Shown in pieces: positions 33,783 to 48,108 of a stretch of 64,000 bases of DNA. How positions within the stretch are numbered: position 1 is the first letter of the stretch; the number at the start of each line of letters is the position of its first letter. The stretch covers positions 206,157-270,156 of the forward strand of contig CAZSFD010000001.1 in NCBI GenBank assembly GCA_964606085.1. Direction: 5' to 3'. Below the pieces are notes generated by a model. The model worked only from the letters and a program-made list of their open reading frames with translations. It did not search any database and was not told the DNA's origin. Made by a program: the position numbers and the translations under genes. This DNA is from CAIQJJ01 sp964606085 (GTDB taxonomy: Bacteria; Chloroflexota; Anaerolineae; Anaerolineales; UBA4823).

Positions 33783-34283
33783 ATGCAAGAACGCATCAAC
33801 CACACCACCGGGCTATACAATGAAATGCTGTTCGATGTCTTGTTCAACCACGAAGTGGTGCGCGCCAAACGCTACCCCAGCCCGACCACCCTGCTGCGCC
33901 TGGGAATCTGCCTGGATCAGACCGGCGAAGACATTCTCGAAACCGCCACGCTCAATGTCGCCCACGTACTCAACAGCAGCCTGCGCCAGGTAGATGTACC
34001 AGCCCACTGCGGCGCGAATTTCTGGGTGTTATTGCCCGCCACTGAAGAAGAAGGCGGCATCATCGTCGCCCAACGCCTGATTGAGCGCCTGACCACCGAA
34101 CAGGCCACACGCAGCAATCATCGTTTTTGGATGAGCCTGTGCATTGGGCTGGCCAGTCATCCGGGCGGGCCAGCCATCACCGCAGGGGAGTTGATCGTAC
34201 AATCTACCCATGCCCTGGAAGAAGCGATGAAGCGGGGGAAAAACTTACTGGTCACCTATCGCGAGTTGGTGCGCATTCCATAG
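33783..34283 (+). CDS. Degenerate GGDEF-domain protein
   Basis: A 166-residue protein with the fold pattern of a diguanylate cyclase domain: TGLYNEMLFDVLF at the start, LLRLGICLD in place of the metal-binding strand, AHCGANFWVLLP where GG(D/E)EF normally sits, and a C-terminal ALEEAMKRGKN as in the last GGDEF helix. The active-site motif is lost (CGANF), so catalysis is unlikely. It is probably a GTP- or protein-binding regulator. It is translationally coupled to the small protein upstream. Confidence 0.75.
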   Translation: MQERINHTTGLYNEMLFDVLFNHEVVRAKRYPSPTTLLRLGICLDQTGEDILETATLNVAHVLNSSLRQVDVPAHCGANFWVLLPATEEEGGIIVAQRLIERLTTEQATRSNHRFWMSLCIGLASHPGGPAITAGELIVQSTHALEEAMKRGKNLLVTYRELVRIP

Positions 34284-34373
34284 CGGCACAGGGCAAAATC
34301 CCGCCTAAGCACCTACAACATTCAGGATACATGTCACTGCCAAAAGCCACGGGGGAAGGGTATCATCCACGCG

Positions 34374-34417
34374 TCAACTTCTTAACCTTCAATCTACAAC
34401 CTTCAAACCTTCACCCC
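34374..34417. repeat. TTCAACC-type repeat island directly before mmdA
   Basis: Units TCAACTT, TTAACCTTCAATC, TACAACCTTCAAACC, TTCACCCC occupy the position where a Shine-Dalgarno would be. It belongs to the same family as 9671-9718 and 45281-45348. Confidence 0.6.
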
Positions 34418-34420
34418 ACC

Positions 34421-35974
<1,554 letters not shown>

Positions 35975-35980
35975 CAAAAA

Positions 35981-36337
35981 ATGATTGAGAATTTGTGGAT
36001 CGCCGCTCAAATCAGCCTGCTGGGCATGAGCCTCGTCTTCGGGGCGATCTTGCTCCTGTGGGGTGTACTGGCCTTACTGGTGCATCTGACTGCCGAACGC
36101 CAGCCCCGCGCCGAAACCGTGGCCGTCGAAACGCCCCCCGCAGCCACCGCCCCGGCAATACCCGCCGCGACAGATAGGCTGGCCCGCGCCGCCGCAGCCG
36201 CCGTGGCCGTTGCCCTGGCCCTGCAGCACAAACCAACCCTCAGCGATAGCCCGGTAAAGCCCAACAGCGCCGTCAGCGCCTGGCAGGCCGTCACCCGCGC
36301 CACCGCCCTCAACGCCCGCCGCCCGCGGCGCTCCTGA
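35981..36337 (+). CDS. OadG/MmdD-like small membrane subunit of the Na+-pumping decarboxylase
   Basis: A 118-residue protein with one N-terminal membrane helix (ISLLGMSLVFGAILLLWG) and an Ala/Pro-rich cytoplasmic tail, the layout of OadG gamma or MmdD delta subunits, which assemble the complex. It starts 6 bases after the carboxyltransferase gene and is 7 bases before the biotin protein. Sequence conservation in this family is low, so the assignment rests on topology, size and position. Confidence 0.8.
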   Translation: MIENLWIAAQISLLGMSLVFGAILLLWGVLALLVHLTAERQPRAETVAVETPPAATAPAIPAATDRLARAAAAAVAVALALQHKPTLSDSPVKPNSAVSAWQAVTRATALNARRPRRS

Positions 36338-36344
36338 CCCAACC

Positions 36345-36797
36345 ATGAAACTTCAAGTCAAAATTGACGATCAAACCTACGAAGTCGAAATTGGCGACCT
36401 GACCACCCGACCCATCCGGGCCACCGTAGATGGCGAGACCTTCGACATCTGGCCCGAAGAAACCGCCAGCCTGCCGACCGCCCCCCGCGCGCCCGCGGCC
36501 ACCACACCCGCCGCCAAACCCACTGCGGCAGCAAGCGCGACGGCAGGCAAACCGGCGGTCGCTCCGGCCGCCACAGCCAGCGCCAATGCCGTGTGCGCGC
36601 CCATCCCCGGCGTGATCATCTCCATTGCCGTGCAGCCCGGCGCAACCGTCCGGCGCGGGCAAGAACTGTGCCTGTTAGAAGCGATGAAGATGAACAACGC
36701 CATCCGTTCGCCGCGCGACGGCCAGATAGCCTCCGTGCCAGTCAGCGTCGGGCAGGCGGTGAAACATGGGGATGTGCTGGTAACGTTCGAGCCATAG
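36345..36797 (+). CDS. Biotin carboxyl carrier subunit
   Basis: A 150-residue protein: an N-terminal roughly 45-residue beta region, an Ala/Pro linker and a C-terminal biotinyl domain with LEAMKMNN, where the lysine is biotinylated. The flexible linker lets the biotin arm swing between the carboxyltransferase and the membrane decarboxylase subunit. It corresponds to MmdC/GcdC. It lies 4 bases before the membrane beta subunit. Confidence 0.93.
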   Translation: MKLQVKIDDQTYEVEIGDLTTRPIRATVDGETFDIWPEETASLPTAPRAPAATTPAAKPTAAASATAGKPAVAPAATASANAVCAPIPGVIISIAVQPGATVRRGQELCLLEAMKMNNAIRSPRDGQIASVPVSVGQAVKHGDVLVTFEP

Positions 36798-36801
36798 TCA
36801 C

Positions 36802-37926
36802 ATGGACTTCACCAACATCCTCCACGAACTGCTCAAGGGCCTGTCCAACTTCACCCTCGGCAACGCCTTCATGCTGCTGGTGGGCGGTACGCTGATCGCC
36901 CTGGCCGTGCTCAAAGAATATGAACCGGTGCTGCTGCTGCCAATAGGCTTCGGCTGCCTATTAGCCAACATCCCCATGACCGGCATGACATCGCCAGGCG
37001 GCCTGTTCGACGTGTTGTATCAGGCGGGCATCAGCAACGAACTCTTTCCCTTGCTCATTTTTGTCGGCGTGGGGGCGATGATTGACTTTTCACCCCTGCT
37101 CTCACAGCCGCGCATGGTGCTGCTGGGCGCCGCCGGGCAGTTTGGCATCTTCGGCACGATGATGCTGGCGACCCTGCTCGGTTTCACACTCCAAGAATCG
37201 GCTTCGATTGGCATTATCGGGGCGATTGATGGGCCGACCTCGATCTTCGTTGCCACCAAGTTGGCCCCCCACCTGCTGGCCCCCATCGCCGTGGCGGCCT
37301 ATTCGTACATGAGCCTGGTGCCCATCATCCAGCCGCCGATTATGAAGCTGCTCACCACCAAAGCCGAGCGCCGCATCCGCATGGAATACACGCCGCGGCC
37401 CGTGTCGCAGCGGGCGCGCATCCTGTTCCCGGTGGTGTGTACACTGGTGGTCGGGTTACTCGTCCCCGATGCCACGCCATTGATCAGTATGCTCATGTTG
37501 GGCAACCTGCTGCGCGAGAGCAAAGTGGTCGAACGGCTGAATAAGGCCGCCCAAAACGAGATCGCCAACATCGCCACGCTCTTTTTGGGCATCACCATCG
37601 GCTCGACAATGAACGCGCAGAGCTTCTTGAACGCCCAGACGATCAGCATTCTCGTGTTGGGCCTGCTGGCCTTTGCCCTGGACACGGTGGCGGGGCTGCT
37701 GTTTGGCAAGCTGATGGCGTTCGTCACGCGCGGTGCGGTCAACCCGCTGATCGGCGCGGCGGGCATCAGCGCCTTCCCCATGGCCGGAAGGTTGGCCGCC
37801 CGCGTGGCCCAGGATGAAGATTTCGAGAACTTCATTTTGATGCACGCCATGGGGGCCAACACCGCCGGGCAATTGGGCAGTGTCATTGCCGGCGGGGTGC
37901 TGCTGGCGATCATGCTGGCGATGTGA
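36802..37926 (+). CDS. mmdB: Na+-translocating decarboxylase beta subunit (OadB/MmdB/GcdB)
   Basis: A 374-residue membrane protein with about nine to eleven helices that decarboxylates carboxybiotin and exports Na+. The hallmark GAIDGPTSIFVATKLAP carries the essential aspartate, and the C-terminal NPLIGAAGISAFPMAGR and LMHAMGANTAGQ segments match the family. It completes a four-gene operon (alpha, small membrane subunit, biotin carrier, beta), so the cell can couple acyl-CoA decarboxylation to a sodium gradient. A strong terminator follows. Confidence 0.94.
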   Translation: MDFTNILHELLKGLSNFTLGNAFMLLVGGTLIALAVLKEYEPVLLLPIGFGCLLANIPMTGMTSPGGLFDVLYQAGISNELFPLLIFVGVGAMIDFSPLLSQPRMVLLGAAGQFGIFGTMMLATLLGFTLQESASIGIIGAIDGPTSIFVATKLAPHLLAPIAVAAYSYMSLVPIIQPPIMKLLTTKAERRIRMEYTPRPVSQRARILFPVVCTLVVGLLVPDATPLISMLMLGNLLRESKVVERLNKAAQNEIANIATLFLGITIGSTMNAQSFLNAQTISILVLGLLAFALDTVAGLLFGKLMAFVTRGAVNPLIGAAGISAFPMAGRLAARVAQDEDFENFILMHAMGANTAGQLGSVIAGGVLLAIMLAM

Positions 37927-37941
37927 TCGGCGGCGATCTCA

Positions 37942-37996
37942 AAAAAAGGCCACGAGCGCTGAGAAAGCAATTTTCTCAGCGCTCGTGGCCTTTTTT
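37942..37996 (+). terminator. Terminator of the decarboxylase operon
   Basis: An unusually long 25-bp perfect stem (37942-37966 with 37972-37996) with a 5-base loop GCAAT, A-flanked and T-flanked, 15 bases after the beta-subunit stop. Confidence 0.93.
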
Positions 37997-38015
37997 GCTG
38001 CTTTGAAAATAGCCC

Positions 38016-38099
38016 GTGGCGCAAGTCTCCGACTTGCGAGCGCTAAATTGCGCCGCTCCGCTGCATTGCGCACGTTCGCAAACCAAAGGTTTGCGCCAC
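38016..38099. repeat. CGCAAGTC / CGCAAACC palindromic elements in the 207-bp gap
   Basis: CGCAAGTC TCC GACTTGCG (38020-38038) is preceded by GTGG. CGCAAACC AAA GGTTTGCG (38077-38095) is followed by CCAC. The two form an outward-flanked composite repeat between the decarboxylase terminator and the LysM gene end; it relates to 23161-23183. Confidence 0.82.
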
Positions 38100-38133
38100 A
38101 GCGCGGGCGGATGGCATCTGCCCCTACACAATT

Positions 38134-39018
38134 TCAGGGGTTGGGTGGGGGCACATCGCGCGTTTCGGTTGGCGGGATGGGTGTGGCGGTGGGCTGGGTG
38201 GTGTCGGTGGGCAGCGGCTTGGGGGTGCCGGTGGGGGTTGGGGGCAATTCGGTTGGCGCGGGGAGGGGTGTCGGCGTGGTTGTAGCCGTTTCGGTCGGCG
38301 CAGCGGTTGCGGTGTCAGCCGCCGTCGGCGCGGTGGGCGTGGGGAGGTTGGGAACAGATAAACGCTGCCCGGTGAACAGCCGCGCATTGTCGGGCAGGCA
38401 ATTGGCCTGTTGCAATGCGGTCAGCGATACGCCAAAATACTGGCTTAACCCAGTCAAGGTGTCGCCAGCCTGAACGATATAAAGCACCCAATCGGCCCGC
38501 GGGACGCACACCACAGTCGTGGCTGTCGGCGCAGGTGCGGCGGTGGCTTCAGGGAGCGGCGTTTCGGTTGGCGCAGTTTCGAGCGTGGGCGCGGGGGGCG
38601 GTGGGGGCGTATCGGTGGGCAGGGCGGTGGGGGGGGCGGGCGTGGCCGAGGCGGGCTGAGGCGTGGGCGGGGGAGTCCAGGTCTCAGGCGGGACAGGCAG
38701 CGCCGGCAGGCCCGACTGCCAGCCAGCCAGGCCCAACACCAACGCCAGGGTGAAGGCCGCCAACGAAACCGCCACCCAGCGCCAATTGCCAACGCGCCGC
38801 GGCGTGGCGCTGATGGGCGCTGGCAACGGGCCGGCCGTCTTGCTGGCAAACACCGGGCAGCGAAAGTGTTGCGCCGATAGGCAAAAAGCCGCCTGATGTG
38901 TCAGCGCCACCGGTTCCACCGGCTGGGCGCGCTGACAACAATTATGCTCCGATGGGAACAATTTACAGGTATCAGGGTCGTCGCGCAGACCCAGGAAGGG
39001 GCAGGTCAAATCGGTCAC
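38134..39018 (-). CDS. Membrane LysM protein with N-terminal cysteine cluster
   Basis: A 294-residue protein. The cytoplasmic N-terminus has a Cys/His cluster (CPFLGLRDDPDT, NCC, then FCLSAQHFRCPVF), a putative metal-binding module seen in several Chloroflexota membrane proteins. One membrane helix lies near 80-103. A Pro/Thr linker leads to a LysM peptidoglycan-binding domain (about 180-230; YIVQAGDTLTGLSQYFGVS) and another Pro/Thr tail. Start is GTG 39018, 4 bases after the stop of the preceding gene. It may transmit a cell-wall signal to a cytoplasmic metal-binding head (inference). Confidence 0.85.
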   Translation of the reverse strand: MTDLTCPFLGLRDDPDTCKLFPSEHNCCQRAQPVEPVALTHQAAFCLSAQHFRCPVFASKTAGPLPAPISATPRRVGNWRWVAVSLAAFTLALVLGLAGWQSGLPALPVPPETWTPPPTPQPASATPAPPTALPTDTPPPPPAPTLETAPTETPLPEATAAPAPTATTVVCVPRADWVLYIVQAGDTLTGLSQYFGVSLTALQQANCLPDNARLFTGQRLSVPNLPTPTAPTAADTATAAPTETATTTPTPLPAPTELPPTPTGTPKPLPTDTTQPTATPIPPTETRDVPPPNP

Positions 39019-39022
39019 AATC

Positions 39023-39661
39023 TCACGCTCTCAAATCGTGCAAAGATAAGGCCGGAAAGCCAATGGCCGCCAGTTCATCGAGCAAAACGTGGCGCAGTCG
39101 AAAGACCGTTTCTTCGTACTCCAGTTGTTCGATGCGCTCCAGGATGGCCGCCAGGCACATGCGATACAGATCGAATGGGTCAACACAGGCCAGGCAGTTG
39201 GCAAAATCTTCCTGCTGGCGGCACCAGGCGGCGCGTAGATGCGCCAGTTCAATTTCCACCTCCTGAATCAACAGGTTCGTCACCGAAAGATGCGCTTGCG
39301 CCAGGAGGAAAGGCGCATCCGAAGAAAAAGCCAGATGGGTGCCGGCTTCATTGACCCTTTCGATGTACAGCGAACCGCCAAAGGTGAATAAATCTACATG
39401 CTTGCCTTTGCGGTCGAGCAAATCTATCTGCCCGACGCACAGATGCCAATTCGACGGGCCGATCCAGGGGTGGGTGATCTTCAACAGTTCCAGGCCGCCG
39501 TCGGCAGAAGCGACCGATACATGCACCTGGTCGGGATCAAAGTGATGCTGCGATGGGCGGTCGAGCAAGTGAACTTCGAGGCGCGCATAACCGGGTTCGC
39601 TCGGACGGCGCGGCGGGTACAACACATACCCTAATTCGTGAGACAAGTTTTCATCCATCAT
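39023..39661 (-). CDS. Hypothetical protein cotranscribed with the LysM gene
   Basis: A 212-residue soluble protein beginning MMDENLSHELGY. The first half is beta-rich (YARLEVHLLDRP, DLFTFGGSLYIERV) and the second half is helical (LLIQEVEIELAHLR, LERIEQLEYEETVF). No family recognised. ATG 39661 is preferred to the upstream ATG at 39688 because AGG lies a few bases ahead and the extra residues look random; the assignment is not firm. It overlaps no other gene and precedes the LysM gene by 4 bases. Confidence 0.7.
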   Translation of the reverse strand: MMDENLSHELGYVLYPPRRPSEPGYARLEVHLLDRPSQHHFDPDQVHVSVASADGGLELLKITHPWIGPSNWHLCVGQIDLLDRKGKHVDLFTFGGSLYIERVNEAGTHLAFSSDAPFLLAQAHLSVTNLLIQEVEIELAHLRAAWCRQQEDFANCLACVDPFDLYRMCLAAILERIEQLEYEETVFRLRHVLLDELAAIGFPALSLHDLRA

Positions 39662-39697
39662 GCAACCTATTCTATCAAAGCCATTCAAAGCCTGCCA

Positions 39698-42709
<3,012 letters not shown>

Positions 42710-42793
42710 CGGTGGTAGACGGCAAATTTTGAAAGAAAGACGAAAGGCCCGGCATCGGCAAAGGCCAAAATGGTGTTGCGGGCCTGCTCGATT

Positions 42794-44239
<1,446 letters not shown>

Positions 44240-44243
<4 letters not shown>

Positions 44244-44662
44244 GATCCGGTCTCCGATAATGTTCGCATCTTCTTTTGAAATTCTTCAAATTCGGCAAAG
44301 TATGAAGCAATCACCGCAGAAACAATTTTGATGGCGGTCGCTTCATCGTAGGTGTGTGAGGTTAAGTTGCGGTTCTCAATCATATCCATCCATGTACCGC
44401 CGTTTTGGATCAGATCGGCTTTGAAAGCGGCACGGGTGGTGTCTTTTGAGCCATACAGGTTCTGCACACCTTGTTCTTGCAAAAAATCTTTCAGCGTATT
44501 CCAGGCTAATTCATGGGTGTATTCAAATGCCTGTATCAAACCTTGTTCTTCCAGCTTTGAGAGCTTGCGTTGCCTGGAAAGCTCTACGGCTTCGCGTAAT
44601 TGCGAAAAGGCTTTGGAGAAATTGTTGAAGCGTTGAATCCAGCGAATATCTTGTGCGGTCAT
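44240..44662 (-). CDS. hepT: HepT-like HEPN RNase toxin (HI0074 family)
   Basis: A 140-residue all-helical HEPN protein. The segment MIENRNLTSHTYDEA contains RNLTSHTY, an exact RX4HXY motif: the Arg and His form the RNase site and the Tyr is the residue AMPylated by MntA in characterised HepT/MntA systems. It is the first gene of hepT-mntA-ccrM. Start ATG 44662 has only a weak AGGGG upstream. HI0074-type proteins have also been called nucleotidyltransferase substrate-binding subunits, which is the older name for the same fold. Confidence 0.9.
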
Positions 44663-44699
44663 GGGAAGACCCCTGGGTGATAGTATTCCTGTTGATCAG

Positions 44700-47618
44700 T
44701 TACAAAACTTTCTTCACATCCAACAACCCACTGCGCTCCTGGTTGGCCTTTTCGATACTCTCTGCCGAACCCAACACCACGATTTCGCCTTTCTCGGCCA
44801 GGGATGCCAAAATTTCGGCGAACTGTTTGAAATCGCGCACGCTGGCGGCCAGCACCTCGTCGCGGATTTTCTGGCGTTCGGCGTCGGTGTAGTGGGTGAG
44901 GTGGCGCACCATCGAGGTGTAGCCTTTGGCATCGGGGAGCATGTATGCATCGAGGTCGCCGATGACGCCGATGATGGTCTTGGTCAGTTCCGCTTCGCTC
45001 AGGTCGAGGTCGCGCAGGAAACGGGGGACGGCATCGTAGTTATCGAGCGTGGCGAGCAGGTTGGGGTCGCGGTATGAAAGGTAGGTGAACGTGCCGGAGG
45101 TCGGGTCGAAGACGCTGAAGCCGCCATACGCCCCGCCCTGCACACGCACCTTTTCCCACAGAAAGGTGGTGTTGAGGTAGTTGTTGATCACATGAACGGA
45201 TCCATGCGGTTCATAGCCGAGAGCGTACAGGTTCGCGCCTTTGCCGACGTAGTTGACTTGCGCGGGGATGGTGAGACCTTCGTTGAAGGTTGAAGGTTGA
45301 AGGTTGGGGAAACTTGCAACCTTCAACCTGGAACTTTCAACCTTCCCCGCCGGGAGTTGCTCGATGAAGGCGGCGAGTTGCGGCTCGAACGCCTGCCAGT
45401 TGGCTGCGTCGAGGGTGACGTTGGCGAGGGCGGCGGAGCGGTGGATGAGGGCCTGGCGCACGGTTTCGAGGCGGGCGAGGACGCCGGGCCAGTCGCTTTC
45501 GATGTCGCTGGTAAGCTGGCGCAGGAAGAACAGGTGGTCAATGCCGCCAATTTGCTCAGAGACCCAATCGGCCTCGCTGAAGCGGGCGCGCAGGCGGCGG
45601 TTGACCACGCCATGCCCGCCGGGGATCAGCCCGGCTTCGGCACGCGCCTTTTCCTCGAGGACGATCTGCTGGAAGCGCTGGCGGTTGTCGAGGTTGGCGG
45701 TTAGCAGCACATCTTTGAGGATGGCGAGCAGTTCGCCGGTTTGGGCGGCTACGGCTTTGCCGCGCAGGAAGAAGTACAGCGCCGAATCGCTGGATTCGCG
45801 GATGGCGGAGGTGAGCGTGGCCGAGCGGATGCCGCCGGTGTTCTGGCCGATGCGCTGCGTCAGTTGGACGAAATCTTGCGTGGCCGTACCCATTTCGAGC
45901 AGGGCGCGCCCGAACAGGCCGATGAAGGGCAGCAAATCGGTGGGCAGGTGGTGTAGGTCAAAGCCGAGGTCGAGGTAGGCGATGCCGTTGGTGAACAGGT
46001 CGTGGTAGAGAACGGGGGTAATGCCCGCTTTTTGGATGGCAATGGGGATGGTTTTGATCGTCTTTTCGATGTCGGCCAGGGCCAGCGAGGGAATTTTCGC
46101 CAGGGCTGCGGGGGAATCGGGCGCTTCCTGGCGGCGTTCGAGGTCGGCGGCGGTTTCGATCACGCGAGCCATGTCGGCGGGGGTCATGGCGGCTTTGGCG
46201 GCGGCCAGGCGGGCTTCCTCGGCGGCGGCGCGGCGTTTGCCTTCTTCGGCGTCGGGCAGCAGGTGGACGGTGGCGCGGTGGGGGTTGTTCAATAAGTATT
46301 TTTGAATCAGGTTTTCAAAATAACGTGATGGGTGATTCGTGTTGCGTTTGATTTCCTGGAGAGGCGCTTCAAACGACAAGGCTTCAAAGGGGTCGCCGTC
46401 GTAAAGCCAGGTGGAGAGGGCGTTGAGCATGAGGAACAGGCCGCGCGGGAAGCGTCCGGTGTTTTGCTCGCGCAGGCGAAATTCGATAGTGTTGATGGAA
46501 GCGGCCACGGTGCCGGGGTCGATCCCTTCGGCGGCCAGTTTTTGCAGGGTTTCGAGGATCAGCGCTTCCACTTTGTCGAGATTTTCGGCAGCCACGCCTT
46601 TCATGCCAGTGCCATAGTACATTTGCTTGAGGCTTTCCTCGAAGCCGGCGCCGGCCATATCCTCACCGAGACCCGAATCCATCAGGGCTTTGCGCAGCGG
46701 TGAGGCGGGCGTGGCGGTGAGGATGTGGGCGAGAATGCTCAGGCCCATCGTGTCGCGGTGACCGGCCTCGGGCAGCAGCCAGTTGACGGTGATGTACGAT
46801 TTGGGGTTTTCGGCGTCGCCGGCGTCGTAGGCGTGCGTGAGGCGGCGGGGAGCGTCGAAGCGGGGCTGCAACGCCAGGCCGGAATGTGGGTCGCGGCGCT
46901 CGAAATCTTTCAGCCAGCTATCCAGAAATTCCAGGCGGCGTTCTTCGGGATCATCGCCAGAAAACCAGATGTAGGCGTTCGATGGGTGGTAATAATTCTC
47001 GTGGAAGGCTTTGAACTCGGCGTAAGTGAGATCGGGGATGACGGCCGGATCGCCGCCGGAATCGAGGCCATACTGCGTGTCGGGGAAGAGGCTGCCCTGG
47101 CTGTGTTCGTAGAGCAGGCTGTCGGGCGAGGAGTAGTTGCCTTTCATCTCGTTGAAGACCACGCCCTTGAAGGTCAGCGGGGCTTCGGGGTTTTCCAGTT
47201 CGTAGTGCCAGCCTTCTTGCATCAGAGTTTGCTCGCTGATAAGCGGGTAAAAGACCGCATCCAGGTAGACATCGGCCAGGTTGTACAGGTCTTGCAGGTT
47301 TTGGCTGGCTACGGGGTAGCAGGTTTTGTCGGGAAAGGTCATGGCGTTGAGGAAGGTGTTGAGCGAGCCTTTGGCCAGTTCGATGAAGGGTTCTTTGACC
47401 GGGTATTTGCGCGAGCCGCACAACACCGAATGCTCCATGATGTGGGCGATGCCGTTGGAGGTGGCGGGCGGTGTGCGGAAGCTGACGCCGAAAACTTTGT
47501 TTTCGTCGTCGTTGAGGACGGAAATCAGGCGGGCGCCGGTTTTGCCGTGTTCGTAGAGGCGCACGAGGGCGTTGATTTCGGGGATGTGTTTTTCTTGGAG
47601 GAGGGTGAAGGGGGACAT
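44700..47618 (-). CDS. M16C zinc metallopeptidase (PreP/presequence protease family)
   Basis: A 972-residue insulinase-fold peptidase. The inverted zinc motif HIMEHSVLCGS (HxxEH) and the distal Glu of VVFNEMKGNY are in place, and the whole chain length matches PreP/M16C, two fused halves forming a chamber that degrades short peptides. No signal peptide, so cytoplasmic. A repeat-derived insertion of about 22 residues lies at 45281-45348 in the second half. ATG 47618 has no Shine-Dalgarno; GA-rich repeats lie directly upstream. Confidence 0.93.
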   Translation of the reverse strand: MSPFTLLQEKHIPEINALVRLYEHGKTGARLISVLNDDENKVFGVSFRTPPATSNGIAHIMEHSVLCGSRKYPVKEPFIELAKGSLNTFLNAMTFPDKTCYPVASQNLQDLYNLADVYLDAVFYPLISEQTLMQEGWHYELENPEAPLTFKGVVFNEMKGNYSSPDSLLYEHSQGSLFPDTQYGLDSGGDPAVIPDLTYAEFKAFHENYYHPSNAYIWFSGDDPEERRLEFLDSWLKDFERRDPHSGLALQPRFDAPRRLTHAYDAGDAENPKSYITVNWLLPEAGHRDTMGLSILAHILTATPASPLRKALMDSGLGEDMAGAGFEESLKQMYYGTGMKGVAAENLDKVEALILETLQKLAAEGIDPGTVAASINTIEFRLREQNTGRFPRGLFLMLNALSTWLYDGDPFEALSFEAPLQEIKRNTNHPSRYFENLIQKYLLNNPHRATVHLLPDAEEGKRRAAAEEARLAAAKAAMTPADMARVIETAADLERRQEAPDSPAALAKIPSLALADIEKTIKTIPIAIQKAGITPVLYHDLFTNGIAYLDLGFDLHHLPTDLLPFIGLFGRALLEMGTATQDFVQLTQRIGQNTGGIRSATLTSAIRESSDSALYFFLRGKAVAAQTGELLAILKDVLLTANLDNRQRFQQIVLEEKARAEAGLIPGGHGVVNRRLRARFSEADWVSEQIGGIDHLFFLRQLTSDIESDWPGVLARLETVRQALIHRSAALANVTLDAANWQAFEPQLAAFIEQLPAGKVESSRLKVASFPNLQPSTFNEGLTIPAQVNYVGKGANLYALGYEPHGSVHVINNYLNTTFLWEKVRVQGGAYGGFSVFDPTSGTFTYLSYRDPNLLATLDNYDAVPRFLRDLDLSEAELTKTIIGVIGDLDAYMLPDAKGYTSMVRHLTHYTDAERQKIRDEVLAASVRDFKQFAEILASLAEKGEIVVLGSAESIEKANQERSGLLDVKKVL
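45281..45348. repeat. GGTTGAA heptad array inside the M16C peptidase gene
   Basis: Three direct GGTTGAA units are followed by an inverted set (CAACCTTCAACC, AACTTTCAACC). It is translated in frame as KVESSRLKVASFPNLQPSTF within the C-terminal half of the peptidase. It is the same family as the intergenic islands at 9671-9718 and 34374-34417. Confidence 0.85.
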
Positions 47619-47619
47619 A

Positions 47620-47693
47620 GGTGAAGGGGGTGGGAGGGTGGGAGGACGAAGGGGTGAGAGGGTGAGAGATTCGCCGGTTGAGCCTGTCGAAAC
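47620..47693. repeat. GGGTGAGAG/GGGAGGGTG heptads followed by a CGACAGGCTCA element
   Basis: The 76-bp spacer between vapC and the peptidase is repeat throughout: GGTGAAGGGGGTGGGAGG, GGTGGGAGGACGAAGG, GGTGAGAGGGTGAGAG. It ends in a 25-bp segment, GATTCGCC to GTCGAAAC, identical to part of the insertion at 29261-29286. Confidence 0.8.
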
Positions 47694-47694
47694 A

Positions 47695-48108
47695 TCAGGG
47701 GGTTAGGGGTTTGTATGGGAGGGGTTCGAGAGAGAGTTTACCAGCGAGCGTGTCATATTCGGGGTCTTTGTGCAGCAAGGTGGCGCGGTGTTGGATGGCG
47801 GTGGCGGCGATGATCGAATCGGCCAGGGAGAGGCGGCCCGTGGCTTTGAGGCGGGCGGCGACCAATAGCGTAGGCTCGTCGGCCTCCCAGATGATGCGGG
47901 CATTGAGCTTCTTCAGCATGGCGTAGCGCCGGTTGGCAACTTCGTCGCCGTATTCGCGCCGCGAGATATACATCACTTCCAAAATAGCAACCCACGGAAT
48001 GATGATTTCATGTTGGCGCAGAACTTCCTCAACGCGGTCGGCGCCATCTTCATCTTCAATCAGGGTGAACAAGGCAGAAGTATCCAGCACAAAGGGACTA
48101 GCGGCCAT
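47695..48108 (-). CDS. vapC: VapC-type PIN-domain toxin
   Basis: A 137-residue PIN-domain ribonuclease. The four acidic residues expected for metal binding can be placed: VLDTSAL (Asp near 8), the Glu of AILEVMYI, LADSIIAATA and the late Asp of LLHKDPEYD. VapC toxins usually cut tRNA or rRNA. It overlaps the antitoxin gene by 11 bases, the usual translational coupling. Confidence 0.92.
   Translation of the reverse strand: MAASPFVLDTSALFTLIEDEDGADRVEEVLRQHEIIIPWVAILEVMYISRREYGDEVANRRYAMLKKLNARIIWEADEPTLLVAARLKATGRLSLADSIIAATAIQHRATLLHKDPEYDTLAGKLSLEPLPYKPLTP

Noticed and set aside
46300..46350. Another ATTCGTGATTCG insertion in the M16C peptidase (peptide NTNHPSRYF)
   Set aside because: Only a short partial match (GGTGATTCGTG); the residues may be native, so I did not count it as a repeat.
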